DNA from: Pseudomonadota bacterium
Lineage (GTDB): Bacteria > Pseudomonadota > Gammaproteobacteria > Burkholderiales > Burkholderiaceae_C
Length of the DNA stretch: 20,472 bases
NCBI GenBank assembly: GCA_023410975.1
Contig: JAEYPG010000352.1
Coordinates: 1-20,472 of the forward strand
Direction: 5' to 3'
Shown: positions 6,864 through 14,568 of the stretch, piece by piece
Position numbering within the stretch: position 1 is the first letter of the stretch
Layout of the letters: each line of letters begins with the position of its first letter
Notes under the pieces: model-generated
Database searches by the model: none
What the model was told of the DNA's origin: nothing
The model's input: only the letters and a program-made list of their open reading frames with translations
Program-made: the position numbers and the translations under genes

Positions 6864-8378
6864 ATGGCCGCCATCGCGCAGGAGGACCTGGCCTGCAGCA
6901 TCGCCGAGGCGCTGCAGTTCGTCAGCCACCACCATCCGGCGGACTTCGTGCGGGCGCTGCGCCGCGCACACGCCGCGGAGACACACCCGCCGGCCCGCGC
7001 GGCCATCGAACAGCTGCTGGTCAACAGCCGTCTCAGCGCCCTGGGCCACCGGCCGCTGTGCCAGGACACCGGGGTGGCGCAGCTCTTCGTGCGCATGGGA
7101 TGCGGCGTGCAGCTTTACCGCCGCGACGGCGCGCCGCCGCGCAGCCTGCAGGCCGTCGCCGACGAGGCGGTGCGCTGCGCCTACCGCGATCCCGCCAACC
7201 CGCTGCGGGCCACGATGGTCAGCGACCCGCTGGGACGGCGCCTGAACACCCGTGACAACACGCCGGCCGTCGTCCACTGCGAGCTGGTGGAGGGCTGCGA
7301 ACTGGAGGTCCTCGTCGTTGCCAAGGGCGGTGGGGGCGACGTGAAGGCGCGCTTTGCCACGCTCAATCCCAGCGACAGCGTTGCCGACTGGGTGCTGCAG
7401 CAACTGCCCGGCATGGGCGCAGGCTGGTGCCCGCCCGGCATCCTGGGGCTGGGCATCGGCGGCACCCCGGAGCAGGCCATGCTGCTGGCCAAGCTCTCGC
7501 TGTTCGAGCCGATCGACATCCAGGAATTGCGTACCCGCGGCGCCGCTGGTCCTGAGGAAGCGCTGCGGCTGGACCTGTACGAACGCGTCAACCGGCTGGG
7601 CATTGGCGCACAAGGGCTCGGCGGCCTGAGCACGGTGCTGGACGTGAAGCTGAAGACGGCGCCGTGCCACGCCGCCACCATCCCCGTGGCCCTGGTCCCG
7701 AACTGCGCCGCCACGCGCTACGTGCGGGTGAGGCTCGATGGCTCGGGGCCCGCCCGCATCGGGATGCCGTCACCGGCGCTTTGGGACGGCATTCCCGACC
7801 GCTTCGACGTGCCCGATGCGGTGCGCGTCAACCTGGACAGCCTGGAGCGGGCCGATGTCGCCCGCTGGCGCATCGGCCAGACACTGCTGCTGTCCGGCAA
7901 GGTGCTGACCGCACGCGACGCGGCCCACAAGCGCCTGGCGGACCTCCTGCAGCGCGGCGGACCGCTGCCCGTGGAACTGCGCAACCGCGTCATCTACTAC
8001 GTCGGTCCGGTGGACGCGGTTGGGGACGAGGCGGTCGGTCCGGCTGGGCCGACCACGGCCACACGCATGGACAAGTTCGTGGAGCCGCTGCTGCAGCGCA
8101 CCGGGTTGCTGGCCATGATCGGCAAGGCGGAGCGGGGAGCGGATGCCGTGGCTTCGATCGCACGCCACGGCGCGGCCTACCTCGCAGCCACGGGGGGTGC
8201 GGCCTACCTGCTGTCCAAGGCGATCCGCGGCGCGCGGGTGCTGGCCTTTGAAGACCTCGGCATGGAGGCGATCCACGAATTCGAGCTGGCCGACTTCCCA
8301 GTTACGGTCGCCGTGGACAGCACCGGCGAGACGATCCACCGCCACTTGCTTTCACCGGTCTGGCTCCGGCCCGCGTGA
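6864..8378 (+). CDS. Class I (iron-sulfur) fumarase-type hydro-lyase, fused alpha and beta parts
   Basis: A 504-residue protein with the TtdA/fumarase alpha domain (about 1-290) followed by the beta domain (about 300-500). Candidate [4Fe-4S] ligands are C66 in PLCQDTG, C189 in GWCPPGILGLGIGG and C268 in APCHAAT. The beta part carries YYVGPVDAVGDEAVGPAGPTTATRMD and a GKAERG loop near 425, where GK-G-R is more usual. The family covers fumarase, mesaconase and L-tartrate dehydratase, and these cannot be separated here. It starts 6 bp after the binding protein with no good Shine-Dalgarno, which suggests translational coupling. A role in catabolism of the C4/C5 dicarboxylate taken up by that protein is inferred. 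A housekeeping fumarase is less likely given the context. Confidence 0.88.
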   Translation: MAAIAQEDLACSIAEALQFVSHHHPADFVRALRRAHAAETHPPARAAIEQLLVNSRLSALGHRPLCQDTGVAQLFVRMGCGVQLYRRDGAPPRSLQAVADEAVRCAYRDPANPLRATMVSDPLGRRLNTRDNTPAVVHCELVEGCELEVLVVAKGGGGDVKARFATLNPSDSVADWVLQQLPGMGAGWCPPGILGLGIGGTPEQAMLLAKLSLFEPIDIQELRTRGAAGPEEALRLDLYERVNRLGIGAQGLGGLSTVLDVKLKTAPCHAATIPVALVPNCAATRYVRVRLDGSGPARIGMPSPALWDGIPDRFDVPDAVRVNLDSLERADVARWRIGQTLLLSGKVLTARDAAHKRLADLLQRGGPLPVELRNRVIYYVGPVDAVGDEAVGPAGPTTATRMDKFVEPLLQRTGLLAMIGKAERGADAVASIARHGAAYLAATGGAAYLLSKAIRGARVLAFEDLGMEAIHEFELADFPVTVAVDSTGETIHRHLLSPVWLRPA

Positions 8379-8380
8379 GC

Positions 8381-9223
8381 TCACCGCTGCGGCGCCGCGG
8401 CCGTCACTGGCGCCTCGCAGCGCGGCAGCGGCAGGGCGTCCAGCATCTGCCGCCACAGCTGTTGCCATTGCGGCCAGTCATGGCCCCCCGCCGTGGTGAA
8501 GACCTGGCGCGGCGGCAGGTTGGCCGCCAGCAGCTGGTGCGACGGCGCGAAACGGTCCTCCAGGCCGAAGCCCAGGTAGAGCGTCGGGCTGGGAGAAGCC
8601 TGGTTCGCGTAGCTCTGCAGCCAGCGCCACAGCCGGACGTTGACGTCCTCACCCGGGGGAGGCTGCCACCGCTTCAGGCCGCCGCTGTCCTGGATGGCCG
8701 GGGCCATCTCCTTGACCCCCAGGTACGGCGCGATCAGCACCAGTCCGGCCGCCTGTCCCGGTTGAAGCTCCTCGTGCAGCAAGGCGCCGAAGCCGCCGAG
8801 CGAGATGCCGGCCAGCCAGACAGAGCGATAGCCCGCCGCGAGGGCCGGCCCGATCACGTCGGTCTGCAACCGGGTCGCGATGGAGCGGTTCTGGTAGTAG
8901 CCCAGGTGGGCGTCCACCAGCATCGCATCAGCGGCAATGTGGCGCTCGCGCAGCTCGCGGATGAAGCCCTTTCGCACGAAGTCCTGCGGATCGGAATACA
9001 CGCCGGGCAGCAGGGCGACGAGCGTGCGCTGCGAGGCCGCGCAGTCGGCTTTGTACGTTTGCACATCCAGCGGCCCCTTGGCAGGCCGCAGGGAGCCGCA
9101 GCCGGCCAGTGCCAACGCCGCCAAGGGCACTGCCAGGCCGAGCCGGACCACGGCCTTCGGGCGCCGTCGTCGCCTGGAGGCGCTTGGAGTACACGCGGGC
9201 TGCGGACGGATGGGCTGGGACAT
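8381..9223 (-). CDS. Putative lipoprotein alpha/beta hydrolase
   Basis: A 280-residue protein. An Arg-rich N-terminus and hydrophobic segment end in the lipobox LAGC (residues 39-42), so C42 would be lipidated. The hydrolase part shows a nucleophile elbow GISLG with S141 (139-143), a likely acid D223 in GLEDRFAPS and a likely H248 in GGHDWPQW. This is a complete Ser-Asp-His set for an esterase-like enzyme at the cell envelope. The N-terminal arm before the signal core is long (~25 residues) and the Shine-Dalgarno at 9223 is weak, so the true start may be internal. It is convergent with the fumarase gene, only 2 bp between the stops. The substrate is unknown. Confidence 0.75.
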   Translation of the reverse strand: MSQPIRPQPACTPSASRRRRRPKAVVRLGLAVPLAALALAGCGSLRPAKGPLDVQTYKADCAASQRTLVALLPGVYSDPQDFVRKGFIRELRERHIAADAMLVDAHLGYYQNRSIATRLQTDVIGPALAAGYRSVWLAGISLGGFGALLHEELQPGQAAGLVLIAPYLGVKEMAPAIQDSGGLKRWQPPPGEDVNVRLWRWLQSYANQASPSPTLYLGFGLEDRFAPSHQLLAANLPPRQVFTTAGGHDWPQWQQLWRQMLDALPLPRCEAPVTAAAPQR

Positions 9224-9339
9224 GGCGGCTCACAGCAAGAACGGCTCCGGCCAGCCTACGCCAAGCCGGTGGCCCCGGCGATCGGCACGTGGTGCGGCGG
9301 CTCCTGGGCCACACACGCCGGCCGCACCCCGACCGTCGG

Positions 9340-10380
9340 TCAGAAGCGGTGGCGCAGGCCGACGGAGAAGCTGGTGGACGACGCCCGCGTGCCCATGAAG
9401 GCGGGCAGCGGATAGGCGCCGCTCAGGCGGTTGTTGTCCACCTCGGCGTACACGTCGGTGCGCTTGGAGAACAGGTAGTCCAGCCCGACGTAGCCCATCT
9501 TGCGCTTGCCCGGGTTCACGACGCTCTGGCGGTCCTGCGCGACGTTCACCGTCAGCACCAGCGGCGCCGTGATGTTGTAGTTCACGCCGATGCTCCACAC
9601 GTCGTTCTCCTGGGCGCTGGTGCCGCGATCGTTGCGCTTCATGTAGCCCAGGAAGGCCTTGAGATCCTTGCTCACGGCGTAGCTGCCGCCCGCGCCCGAG
9701 ATGCCGCGCGTGGCGGTGTTGGCCGCGTTGTTGATCTCCTGGTAGTACGCCACCAGCTCCAGCGGACCCGCGCCATAGGTGGCGCCCACGCCGCGCCCGC
9801 GGCCGTTGCCCTCGTTGAAGGTGTAGCTGGCGTACACGCCCACGGGGCCGAGCTGCTTGAAGTAGCGGGCCACGTTGTCCTGGCGCGCCACGTGGTGGGT
9901 GCTGAACATCGAGATCGCGTCCAGGTTCGGGTTGGGCTGCGGCTGGAAGCGGCCGGAGAGCGGATGCGCCAGCGTGTACTGCCGGCCCAGCGTCACCAGG
10001 CCCAGCGGTGAATCCAGGCCCACCGAGGCTTCGCGGCCGAAGAGTCGGCCACCGGTCGCAGCACCCGAGCCGTTGCTGGCGCTGGCGTTGGCCTGCTGCA
10101 GCGCGCCGCTGGAGGGATCGAAGCCGTTTTCCAGCGTGAAGACGGCCTTGAAACCGCCACCCAGGTCTTCGCTGCCACGCAGGCCGAAGCGGCTGCCGAC
10201 ATAGACGCCATCGTTGAGCGAGGTCACCGAATCGCCCGCGGCATTGGCGTTGTCGGCGCGGCGCACGCTCGCATCGACGATGCCGTACACCGTGACGTTG
10301 GTCTGGGCCGTTGCGAGCATGGGCAGGCCGAGCGTGGCGGCAAGGGCTGCAGTGCCGAGGGCGTGATTGCGAATGGACAT
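9340..10380 (-). CDS. General porin (Gram-negative trimeric beta-barrel type)
   Basis: A 346-residue outer-membrane protein. Residues 1-25 are a signal peptide ending MLATA; the mature protein opens with QTNVTVYGIVDASV, the usual first strand of Burkholderiales porins. Further marks are SRFGLRGSEDLGGGFKAVF and FTLENGFD (the start of loop 3), RLFGREASVGL, and a C-terminal Phe in VGLRHRF needed for barrel assembly. Length and motifs are complete. An AGGAGA ribosome binding site precedes the ATG. It is divergent from a LysR gene and has a LysR-type box directly upstream of its -35, so regulated entry of a specific solute is likely. The substrate is unknown. Confidence 0.95.
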   Translation of the reverse strand: MSIRNHALGTAALAATLGLPMLATAQTNVTVYGIVDASVRRADNANAAGDSVTSLNDGVYVGSRFGLRGSEDLGGGFKAVFTLENGFDPSSGALQQANASASNGSGAATGGRLFGREASVGLDSPLGLVTLGRQYTLAHPLSGRFQPQPNPNLDAISMFSTHHVARQDNVARYFKQLGPVGVYASYTFNEGNGRGRGVGATYGAGPLELVAYYQEINNAANTATRGISGAGGSYAVSKDLKAFLGYMKRNDRGTSAQENDVWSIGVNYNITAPLVLTVNVAQDRQSVVNPGKRKMGYVGLDYLFSKRTDVYAEVDNNRLSGAYPLPAFMGTRASSTSFSVGLRHRF

Positions 10381-10424
10381 GTGTCTCCTGTTGGACTTGG
10401 GATGAATGACCCGAAGGGCGCGCC

Positions 10425-10472
10425 AGTATTCGCAGCAGGTTCACAAGCGTCCATTTGATAATTTCTGGCAAA
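10425..10472 (-). promoter_or_regulatory. Porin promoter with LysR-type box
   Basis: On the minus strand, TGGACG (10448-10453) and AATACT (10425-10430) form a sigma-70-like -35/-10 pair with a 17-bp spacer. Immediately upstream (10454-10472) is TTTG-N11-CAAA, a perfect inverted repeat with the spacing of LysR-family sites. The 5' leader would be roughly 40 nt. The same layout with a 19-bp identical block recurs at 18522-18569. The box also lies just before the LysR gene start (10493) on the other strand, which allows autoregulation. Confidence 0.7.
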
Positions 10473-10492
10473 CCATTCACGGAGCTTTTGCA

Positions 10493-11443
10493 ATGGACCT
10501 GCGCGACCTGCGCTACTTCGAAACGATTGCCGAGCTGCAGCACATCGGCCGCGCGGCGCAGAAGCTGCACCGCACGCAACCCGCGCTCACGAGCTGCGTG
10601 CGGCGGCTGGAAGAGGCTTGTGGAGCACCGCTGTTCGAGAAGTCGGGGCGCGGCATACGGCTCACGCCGGCGGGGCGCATCCTGCAGAAGTGGGCTCAGC
10701 GCATGCGTTTCGACGTCGAGGACGCCCAGCGCGAGATCGGCGACATCGGCCGTGGGCTGTCGGGGCATGTGCGCATCGGCGTGGTGCCCACTGCGGCCGA
10801 GTTCCTGCTGCCGGCCGTGACCCGGCAACTGCTGTCCGAGGCGCCGGCCGTGACCATGAAGACCGTCGTCGGACTGGTGGACGTGCTCAAGCCGCAGCTC
10901 AAGGCCGGTGAGCTGGACCTGATGGTTGCGACAGAAACCGCTGCGGAGCCTGGCTTCGTGTCGAGTCCATTGACCCAGGACAGCATCGTGGTGGCCGCCA
11001 GCGCCAACCACCCGATTTTCGAGAAGTCGCTGACGATGAGCGATCTCACGGCCTACCACTGGGTGCTTCAGCCGCCTGGTGCGCCGACGCGCGACTGGCT
11101 GGACCAGGCCTTCGATCGCGCGCGGCTGCCGCGCCCGGTGGTGCAGATCGAAAGCACCATGCTGCTCATGCTTCCGCCGCTGATCGCGCAGACCGGGCTG
11201 CTGAGCTTTGTGTCGCGCTACCACGTGGGCGCCGGCACGCCGCTGAGGGAAGTGGTGCTCAAGGAAACGACCATGCGCCGGCGGCTGACCGTGTCCTACC
11301 GCGCGGACAGCTACCTGCTGCCAGCGGCGCAGCGGCTGATCGAGCTGTTCACGTCGTTCAAGGACGGCGTGATCAACCCCAAGGCCCGGTCACGCCGGAC
11401 TGCCAAGCACCCCAAGCGCGTCACGGGGGAGGGCGCGGCCTGA
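10493..11443 (+). CDS. LysR-family transcriptional regulator
   Basis: A 316-residue protein. Residues 1-62 are the LysR winged helix-turn-helix (MDLRDLRYFETIAE, GRAAQKLHRTQPALTSCVRRLE, APLFEKSGRGIRLTPAG). A linker helix follows, and residues about 90-295 form the periplasmic-binding-like effector domain opening with GHVRIGVVPTAAEFLLP. The ATG at 10493 is chosen over upstream ATGs because family homology begins exactly with MDLRDLRYF and earlier codons run through the operator region. The tail after residue 298 is basic and probably unstructured. It is divergent from the porin and is the only intact LysR gene in the window, so it is the best candidate to act on both copies of the promoter module. 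Confidence 0.95.
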   Translation: MDLRDLRYFETIAELQHIGRAAQKLHRTQPALTSCVRRLEEACGAPLFEKSGRGIRLTPAGRILQKWAQRMRFDVEDAQREIGDIGRGLSGHVRIGVVPTAAEFLLPAVTRQLLSEAPAVTMKTVVGLVDVLKPQLKAGELDLMVATETAAEPGFVSSPLTQDSIVVAASANHPIFEKSLTMSDLTAYHWVLQPPGAPTRDWLDQAFDRARLPRPVVQIESTMLLMLPPLIAQTGLLSFVSRYHVGAGTPLREVVLKETTMRRRLTVSYRADSYLLPAAQRLIELFTSFKDGVINPKARSRRTAKHPKRVTGEGAA

Positions 11444-11480
11444 CGCAGCTTCGAAGCCGACGCTGACATGTTCCCTCGTC

Positions 11481-11500
11481 ATGCCTGCGCAGGCGGGCAT
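11481..11500. repeat. REP-like dispersed hairpin
   Basis: ATGCCTGC-GCAG-GCGGGCAT forms an 8-bp stem (one G-T-type mismatch) with a 4-base loop. It sits in the 209-bp gap between the convergent LysR and lactonase genes. Its core resembles the common dispersed hairpin of many Proteobacteria (GTCATnCC-CGC-GGCGGGnATCCA pattern). It may act as a transcript end barrier for either gene. Confidence 0.55.
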
Positions 11501-11652
11501 CCACGCTGGCCGGGATGCCGCCAGGTGCTTGTGGACAGTGGCCCTGCGCGAGAGTGGCAAGGTTGTCTCAACGGAAGCGCCCGTCGAAATCAAGGGGTCG
11601 GCCGTAAACAGCCAGCGACACGGGCGCAGCCAATGCGGAGGAGACCGCAACT

Positions 11653-12600
11653 TCATGCGCCAGGTGCCGCGTATGGCGCTTGCACAGGGCGGGCACACGG
11701 CAGGCCAGGAGACTCCATGCGCGCCATGAGGATCGAGCCCGAGACGGACTCGGTGCAGTACAGCGTGCGCCGCTCGGCGCCGCCGAAGGCCAGGTTGGTG
11801 AGCGACGCGCCTTCGGGGCTCCGGATCACCTGCACCGGCTCGGCGCGGTGGTTGAGCACCCAGCAGCAGCCCAGGCCGGGGTTGGCGACCAGGAGGTGGC
11901 CCGCCTCGTCCATGGTCAGGCCATCCGGGCCGCTGGGACCGTAGGAGCTGAAGAACTGGCTGACCTTGGACACGCTGCCATCGGGCATCAGCGGCGCGCG
12001 CCAGACGCAGTTGCCGCGCGTCACGGCGACGAACAGCACCTTCTCGTCCCTGGACAGCACCACGCCATTGGGGCTGGGCACGTTGGACAGCAACAGGTCC
12101 AGCTGCCCGGACGGGCGCAGCCGGTACACGCGGCCGGTGGGGTCGTGCAGGCCGCTCTGGCCCTGGTCGGTGAAATAGAGGTTGCCCTGCGAGTCGAAGG
12201 TCAGGTCATTCACCCCGCGGAAGCGCTCGCTGTTGCGCCGCTCCAGGAAAGGCCGCATGGCGCCGCTGCCCACGTCGCAGACCATCAGGCCGTTCTTGTA
12301 GTCGGTGATCAGCAGTTCCCGCTCGCTCAGGAACTTCATGCCGTTGGGCTCGCCGTCGTACTCCGCGACCTGCTCCCAGCGGCCCTGCGCGTCGATGCGG
12401 AAGATGCGTCCGAAGGGGATGTCCGACACGTAGAGGTTGCCGGCTTCATCGAACACCGGGCCTTCGAGGAAGGAGTCGCAGGGCACGCCGCCGCGGTTGG
12501 CATCGGCCCATGCCGAGGGAACGCCGCTGCGCCGGAATTCGGCCGGCATGCGGGTGAAGACCTCGGCATCGCGGACCTGGGGGGGATGCAGCAGGAACAT
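11653..12600 (-). CDS. SMP-30/gluconolactonase-family lactonase
   Basis: A 315-residue six-bladed beta-propeller protein. The metal-binding residues expected for SMP-30 lactonases are present: E46 in FLEGPVF, N131 in GVNDLTF, N178 in PSPNGVVL and D226 in SGPDGLTM. No signal peptide is evident, so it should be cytoplasmic. The start at 12600 is preferred because homology begins soon after it; a longer open frame to 12813 runs antisense-like through the preceding binding-protein gene. It starts 2 bp after that gene's stop and is the last gene of the operon. It probably opens a lactone formed during breakdown of the operon's substrate. Confidence 0.9.
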   Translation of the reverse strand: MFLLHPPQVRDAEVFTRMPAEFRRSGVPSAWADANRGGVPCDSFLEGPVFDEAGNLYVSDIPFGRIFRIDAQGRWEQVAEYDGEPNGMKFLSERELLITDYKNGLMVCDVGSGAMRPFLERRNSERFRGVNDLTFDSQGNLYFTDQGQSGLHDPTGRVYRLRPSGQLDLLLSNVPSPNGVVLSRDEKVLFVAVTRGNCVWRAPLMPDGSVSKVSQFFSSYGPSGPDGLTMDEAGHLLVANPGLGCCWVLNHRAEPVQVIRSPEGASLTNLAFGGAERRTLYCTESVSGSILMARMESPGLPCARPVQAPYAAPGA

Positions 12601-12602
12601 GG

Positions 12603-13568
12603 TCACTGGCGCTCGAAGGCGGTGTTGGCGGCGATCTTGCCCCAGTAGGCGGTGCGCGAAGCCAGCTCCTTGCCGAAGGCGGCGGCATCCCAGTAGCCCG
12701 GCGCCGCGGCGATGCCTTCGGCGTAGGACTTCATCTCGGGCGTCGCCATGACCGTGGCGATCTCCTTCTGCAGCCGCGCCACCACGTCGGCCGGCGTGCC
12801 CTTGGGCGCCCACAGCCCGGTGAAGTTGACGACGCTGAAGTCCTTGACGCCCGCCTGGGCGAAGGTCGGCACGTCCGGCAGCGAGGGCAGGCGCTGCTCG
12901 CCGCTGATGGCCAGCAGCCGGGCCTTGCCGCCCTTGACCTGGCCGATGATGCCGGGCGTGGAGGCGATCTGGAAATCGATGGTGCCCGAGAGCATGGCCA
13001 GCGTCGCCTCGCCCGCGCCCTTGAAGGGCACGTGCATGAACTTGGCGCCCGTGGCGATGCCCAGCGCCTCGGCGGCGAAGTGCGGCGTCGTGCCGGCGCC
13101 GCCCGTGCCGTAGGTGACCGTCTCGGGCTTGGCCTTGGCCGCGGTCACGAGATCGCCCAGCGTCTTCTTGTCGCTGTCGGCCTTGACCACCACGGCCATC
13201 GGCGCGAACACGAAGGCCGACACCGGCAGCAGGTCCTTCTGGTGATCGAAGGGCAGCTTCTTGAAGATGTGCGGCAGCAGCGCGTAGGTGGTGTCGTTGG
13301 CCACCAGCGTGTAGCCGTCGGCCGGCGCGTTCACCACTGACGTGATGCCGATGGTGCCGGTGGCCCCCGCCTTGTTCTCGACGAAGAAGGTCTGGCCCGT
13401 CTGCGCCTGCAGCTGCGCGGCCATCTTGCGCGTGACCACGTCCACCGCGCCGCCGGGCGGGTACGGCACGATGATCTTGACGGGCTTGCTGGGATAGCTC
13501 TGCGCCTGGGCCAGCGTGGCGGCGGCCAGCAGCCCGGCAGCGGCAAGGGCAGTGAGGATCTTCTTCAT
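12603..13568 (-). CDS. Bug/TctC-type substrate-binding protein (third in the operon)
   Basis: A 321-residue periplasmic protein with a signal peptide (MKKILTALAAAGLLAAATL, cleavage after LAQA at about 22). Family motifs include YPSKPVKIIVPYPPGGAVD, VENKAGATGTIG, PADGYTLVAND, HVPFKGAGEATLAML and WAPKGTPADVV. It has a GGAGA ribosome binding site, lies 13 bp after the preceding binding protein, and overlaps the lactonase unit closely. It shares only general family similarity with the preceding one, so the two probably bind different ligands rather than being a recent tandem duplication. Confidence 0.94.
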   Translation of the reverse strand: MKKILTALAAAGLLAAATLAQAQSYPSKPVKIIVPYPPGGAVDVVTRKMAAQLQAQTGQTFFVENKAGATGTIGITSVVNAPADGYTLVANDTTYALLPHIFKKLPFDHQKDLLPVSAFVFAPMAVVVKADSDKKTLGDLVTAAKAKPETVTYGTGGAGTTPHFAAEALGIATGAKFMHVPFKGAGEATLAMLSGTIDFQIASTPGIIGQVKGGKARLLAISGEQRLPSLPDVPTFAQAGVKDFSVVNFTGLWAPKGTPADVVARLQKEIATVMATPEMKSYAEGIAAAPGYWDAAAFGKELASRTAYWGKIAANTAFERQ

Positions 13569-13581
13569 GGTGATGTCTCCT

Positions 13582-14544
13582 TCAGTCGAGTGTGATGCCC
13601 GCCGTCTTGATCACGCGGGCCCACTGGGCGGTTTCTGCTTTGACGAAACGGTCGAGCTCCTTGGCGCCGCCCGTGGCCGGTAGGGCTCCCAGATCGTCCA
13701 GGCGCTGGCGCACCGCAGCCGAGGTGAGCACCTGCTGCAGCTCGCCTTCCATGCGGGCCACGATGTCCGCCGGCGTGGCCGCCGGCGCGAACACCGCGTT
13801 CCACTCGAAGGCCTGGAAGCCGGGCAGGCCGGACTCGGCCACGGTGGGCAAGTCGGGCAGGGTGGGCAGCCGCTGCGGCGAGGCCGTGGCCAGCGCCTTG
13901 AGCTTGCCCGCCTTGACCAGCGGCAGCGAGGCCGTGACGGCACTGAACATCAGCTGCACCTGCCCGCCGGCCAGGTCGGTCAGCGCCGGTGCGCCGCCCT
14001 TGTAGGGCACGTGCACCATGGGCACGTTGAAACCCTGGGCGAACATGGCGGCCGTGAGCTGTGACGCGCTGCCGTTGCCCGCCGAGGCATAGGTCAGCGG
14101 GCCCTGGGGCGAACGGGCGGCCTTCACCAGCTCGGCCACCGATCCCACCGGCGCCGTGGCCGGCACGACAAGCAGCGTCGGGATACGCGCCACCATGGAT
14201 ACCGGAACAAAATCCTTCGCATAGCTGAAGCCCAGCTTGCGAAAGAGGTTCGGATTCACCGCGAACGAGGTCGCGTCGTAGAGGAAGGTGTAGCCATCAG
14301 CCGGCGCCTGGGCCACCGCTTGCGCGCCGATGGTGCCGCCCGCGCCGGCCCGGTTCTCGACCAGCACCTGCTGCTTGAGCCGCTCGGACAACTGCGTGGC
14401 CACGACGCGGGCGATGCTGTCGGCCGCGCCTCCCGCGGGATAAGGAACGATCAGCCGGACCGGCCGCTCGGGCCATGCGGCGTGTGCCGTGCCGGCCAGC
14501 AGGCTCAGCGCCGCCGCGGCCAGGGCCTGTAACGAAAATGCCAT
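13582..14544 (-). CDS. Bug/TctC-type substrate-binding protein (second in the operon)
   Basis: A 320-residue periplasmic protein. The signal peptide ends THA at about residue 22, then AWPERPVRLIVPYPAGGAAD begins the mature fold. Other family marks are VENRAGAGGTIGA, PADGYTFLYDATS, HVPYKGGAPALTDLAGGQV and FAPAATPADIV. A strong AGGAGG Shine-Dalgarno precedes the ATG. It is 24 bp after the cyclase gene and 13 bp before the next binding protein. The ligand is unknown; organic acids are usual for the family. Confidence 0.94.
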   Translation of the reverse strand: MAFSLQALAAAALSLLAGTAHAAWPERPVRLIVPYPAGGAADSIARVVATQLSERLKQQVLVENRAGAGGTIGAQAVAQAPADGYTFLYDATSFAVNPNLFRKLGFSYAKDFVPVSMVARIPTLLVVPATAPVGSVAELVKAARSPQGPLTYASAGNGSASQLTAAMFAQGFNVPMVHVPYKGGAPALTDLAGGQVQLMFSAVTASLPLVKAGKLKALATASPQRLPTLPDLPTVAESGLPGFQAFEWNAVFAPAATPADIVARMEGELQQVLTSAAVRQRLDDLGALPATGGAKELDRFVKAETAQWARVIKTAGITLD

Positions 14545-14568
14545 GAGCTTCCTCCTGAAGAGGCAGGG

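Noticed and set aside
10406..10492. N-terminal extension of the LysR protein by 29 residues
   Set aside because: Family homology starts at MDLRDLRYF (10493), and the extension would be translated through the promoter and LysR-type box.
11444..11652. Small gene between the LysR and lactonase genes
   Set aside because: Short frames exist, but the sequence is better explained by a REP-like hairpin; no ribosome binding site or motif was found.
12601..12813. N-terminal extension of the lactonase by about 70 residues
   Set aside because: The extension is an out-of-frame reading of the upstream binding-protein gene; homology begins after the ATG at 12600.
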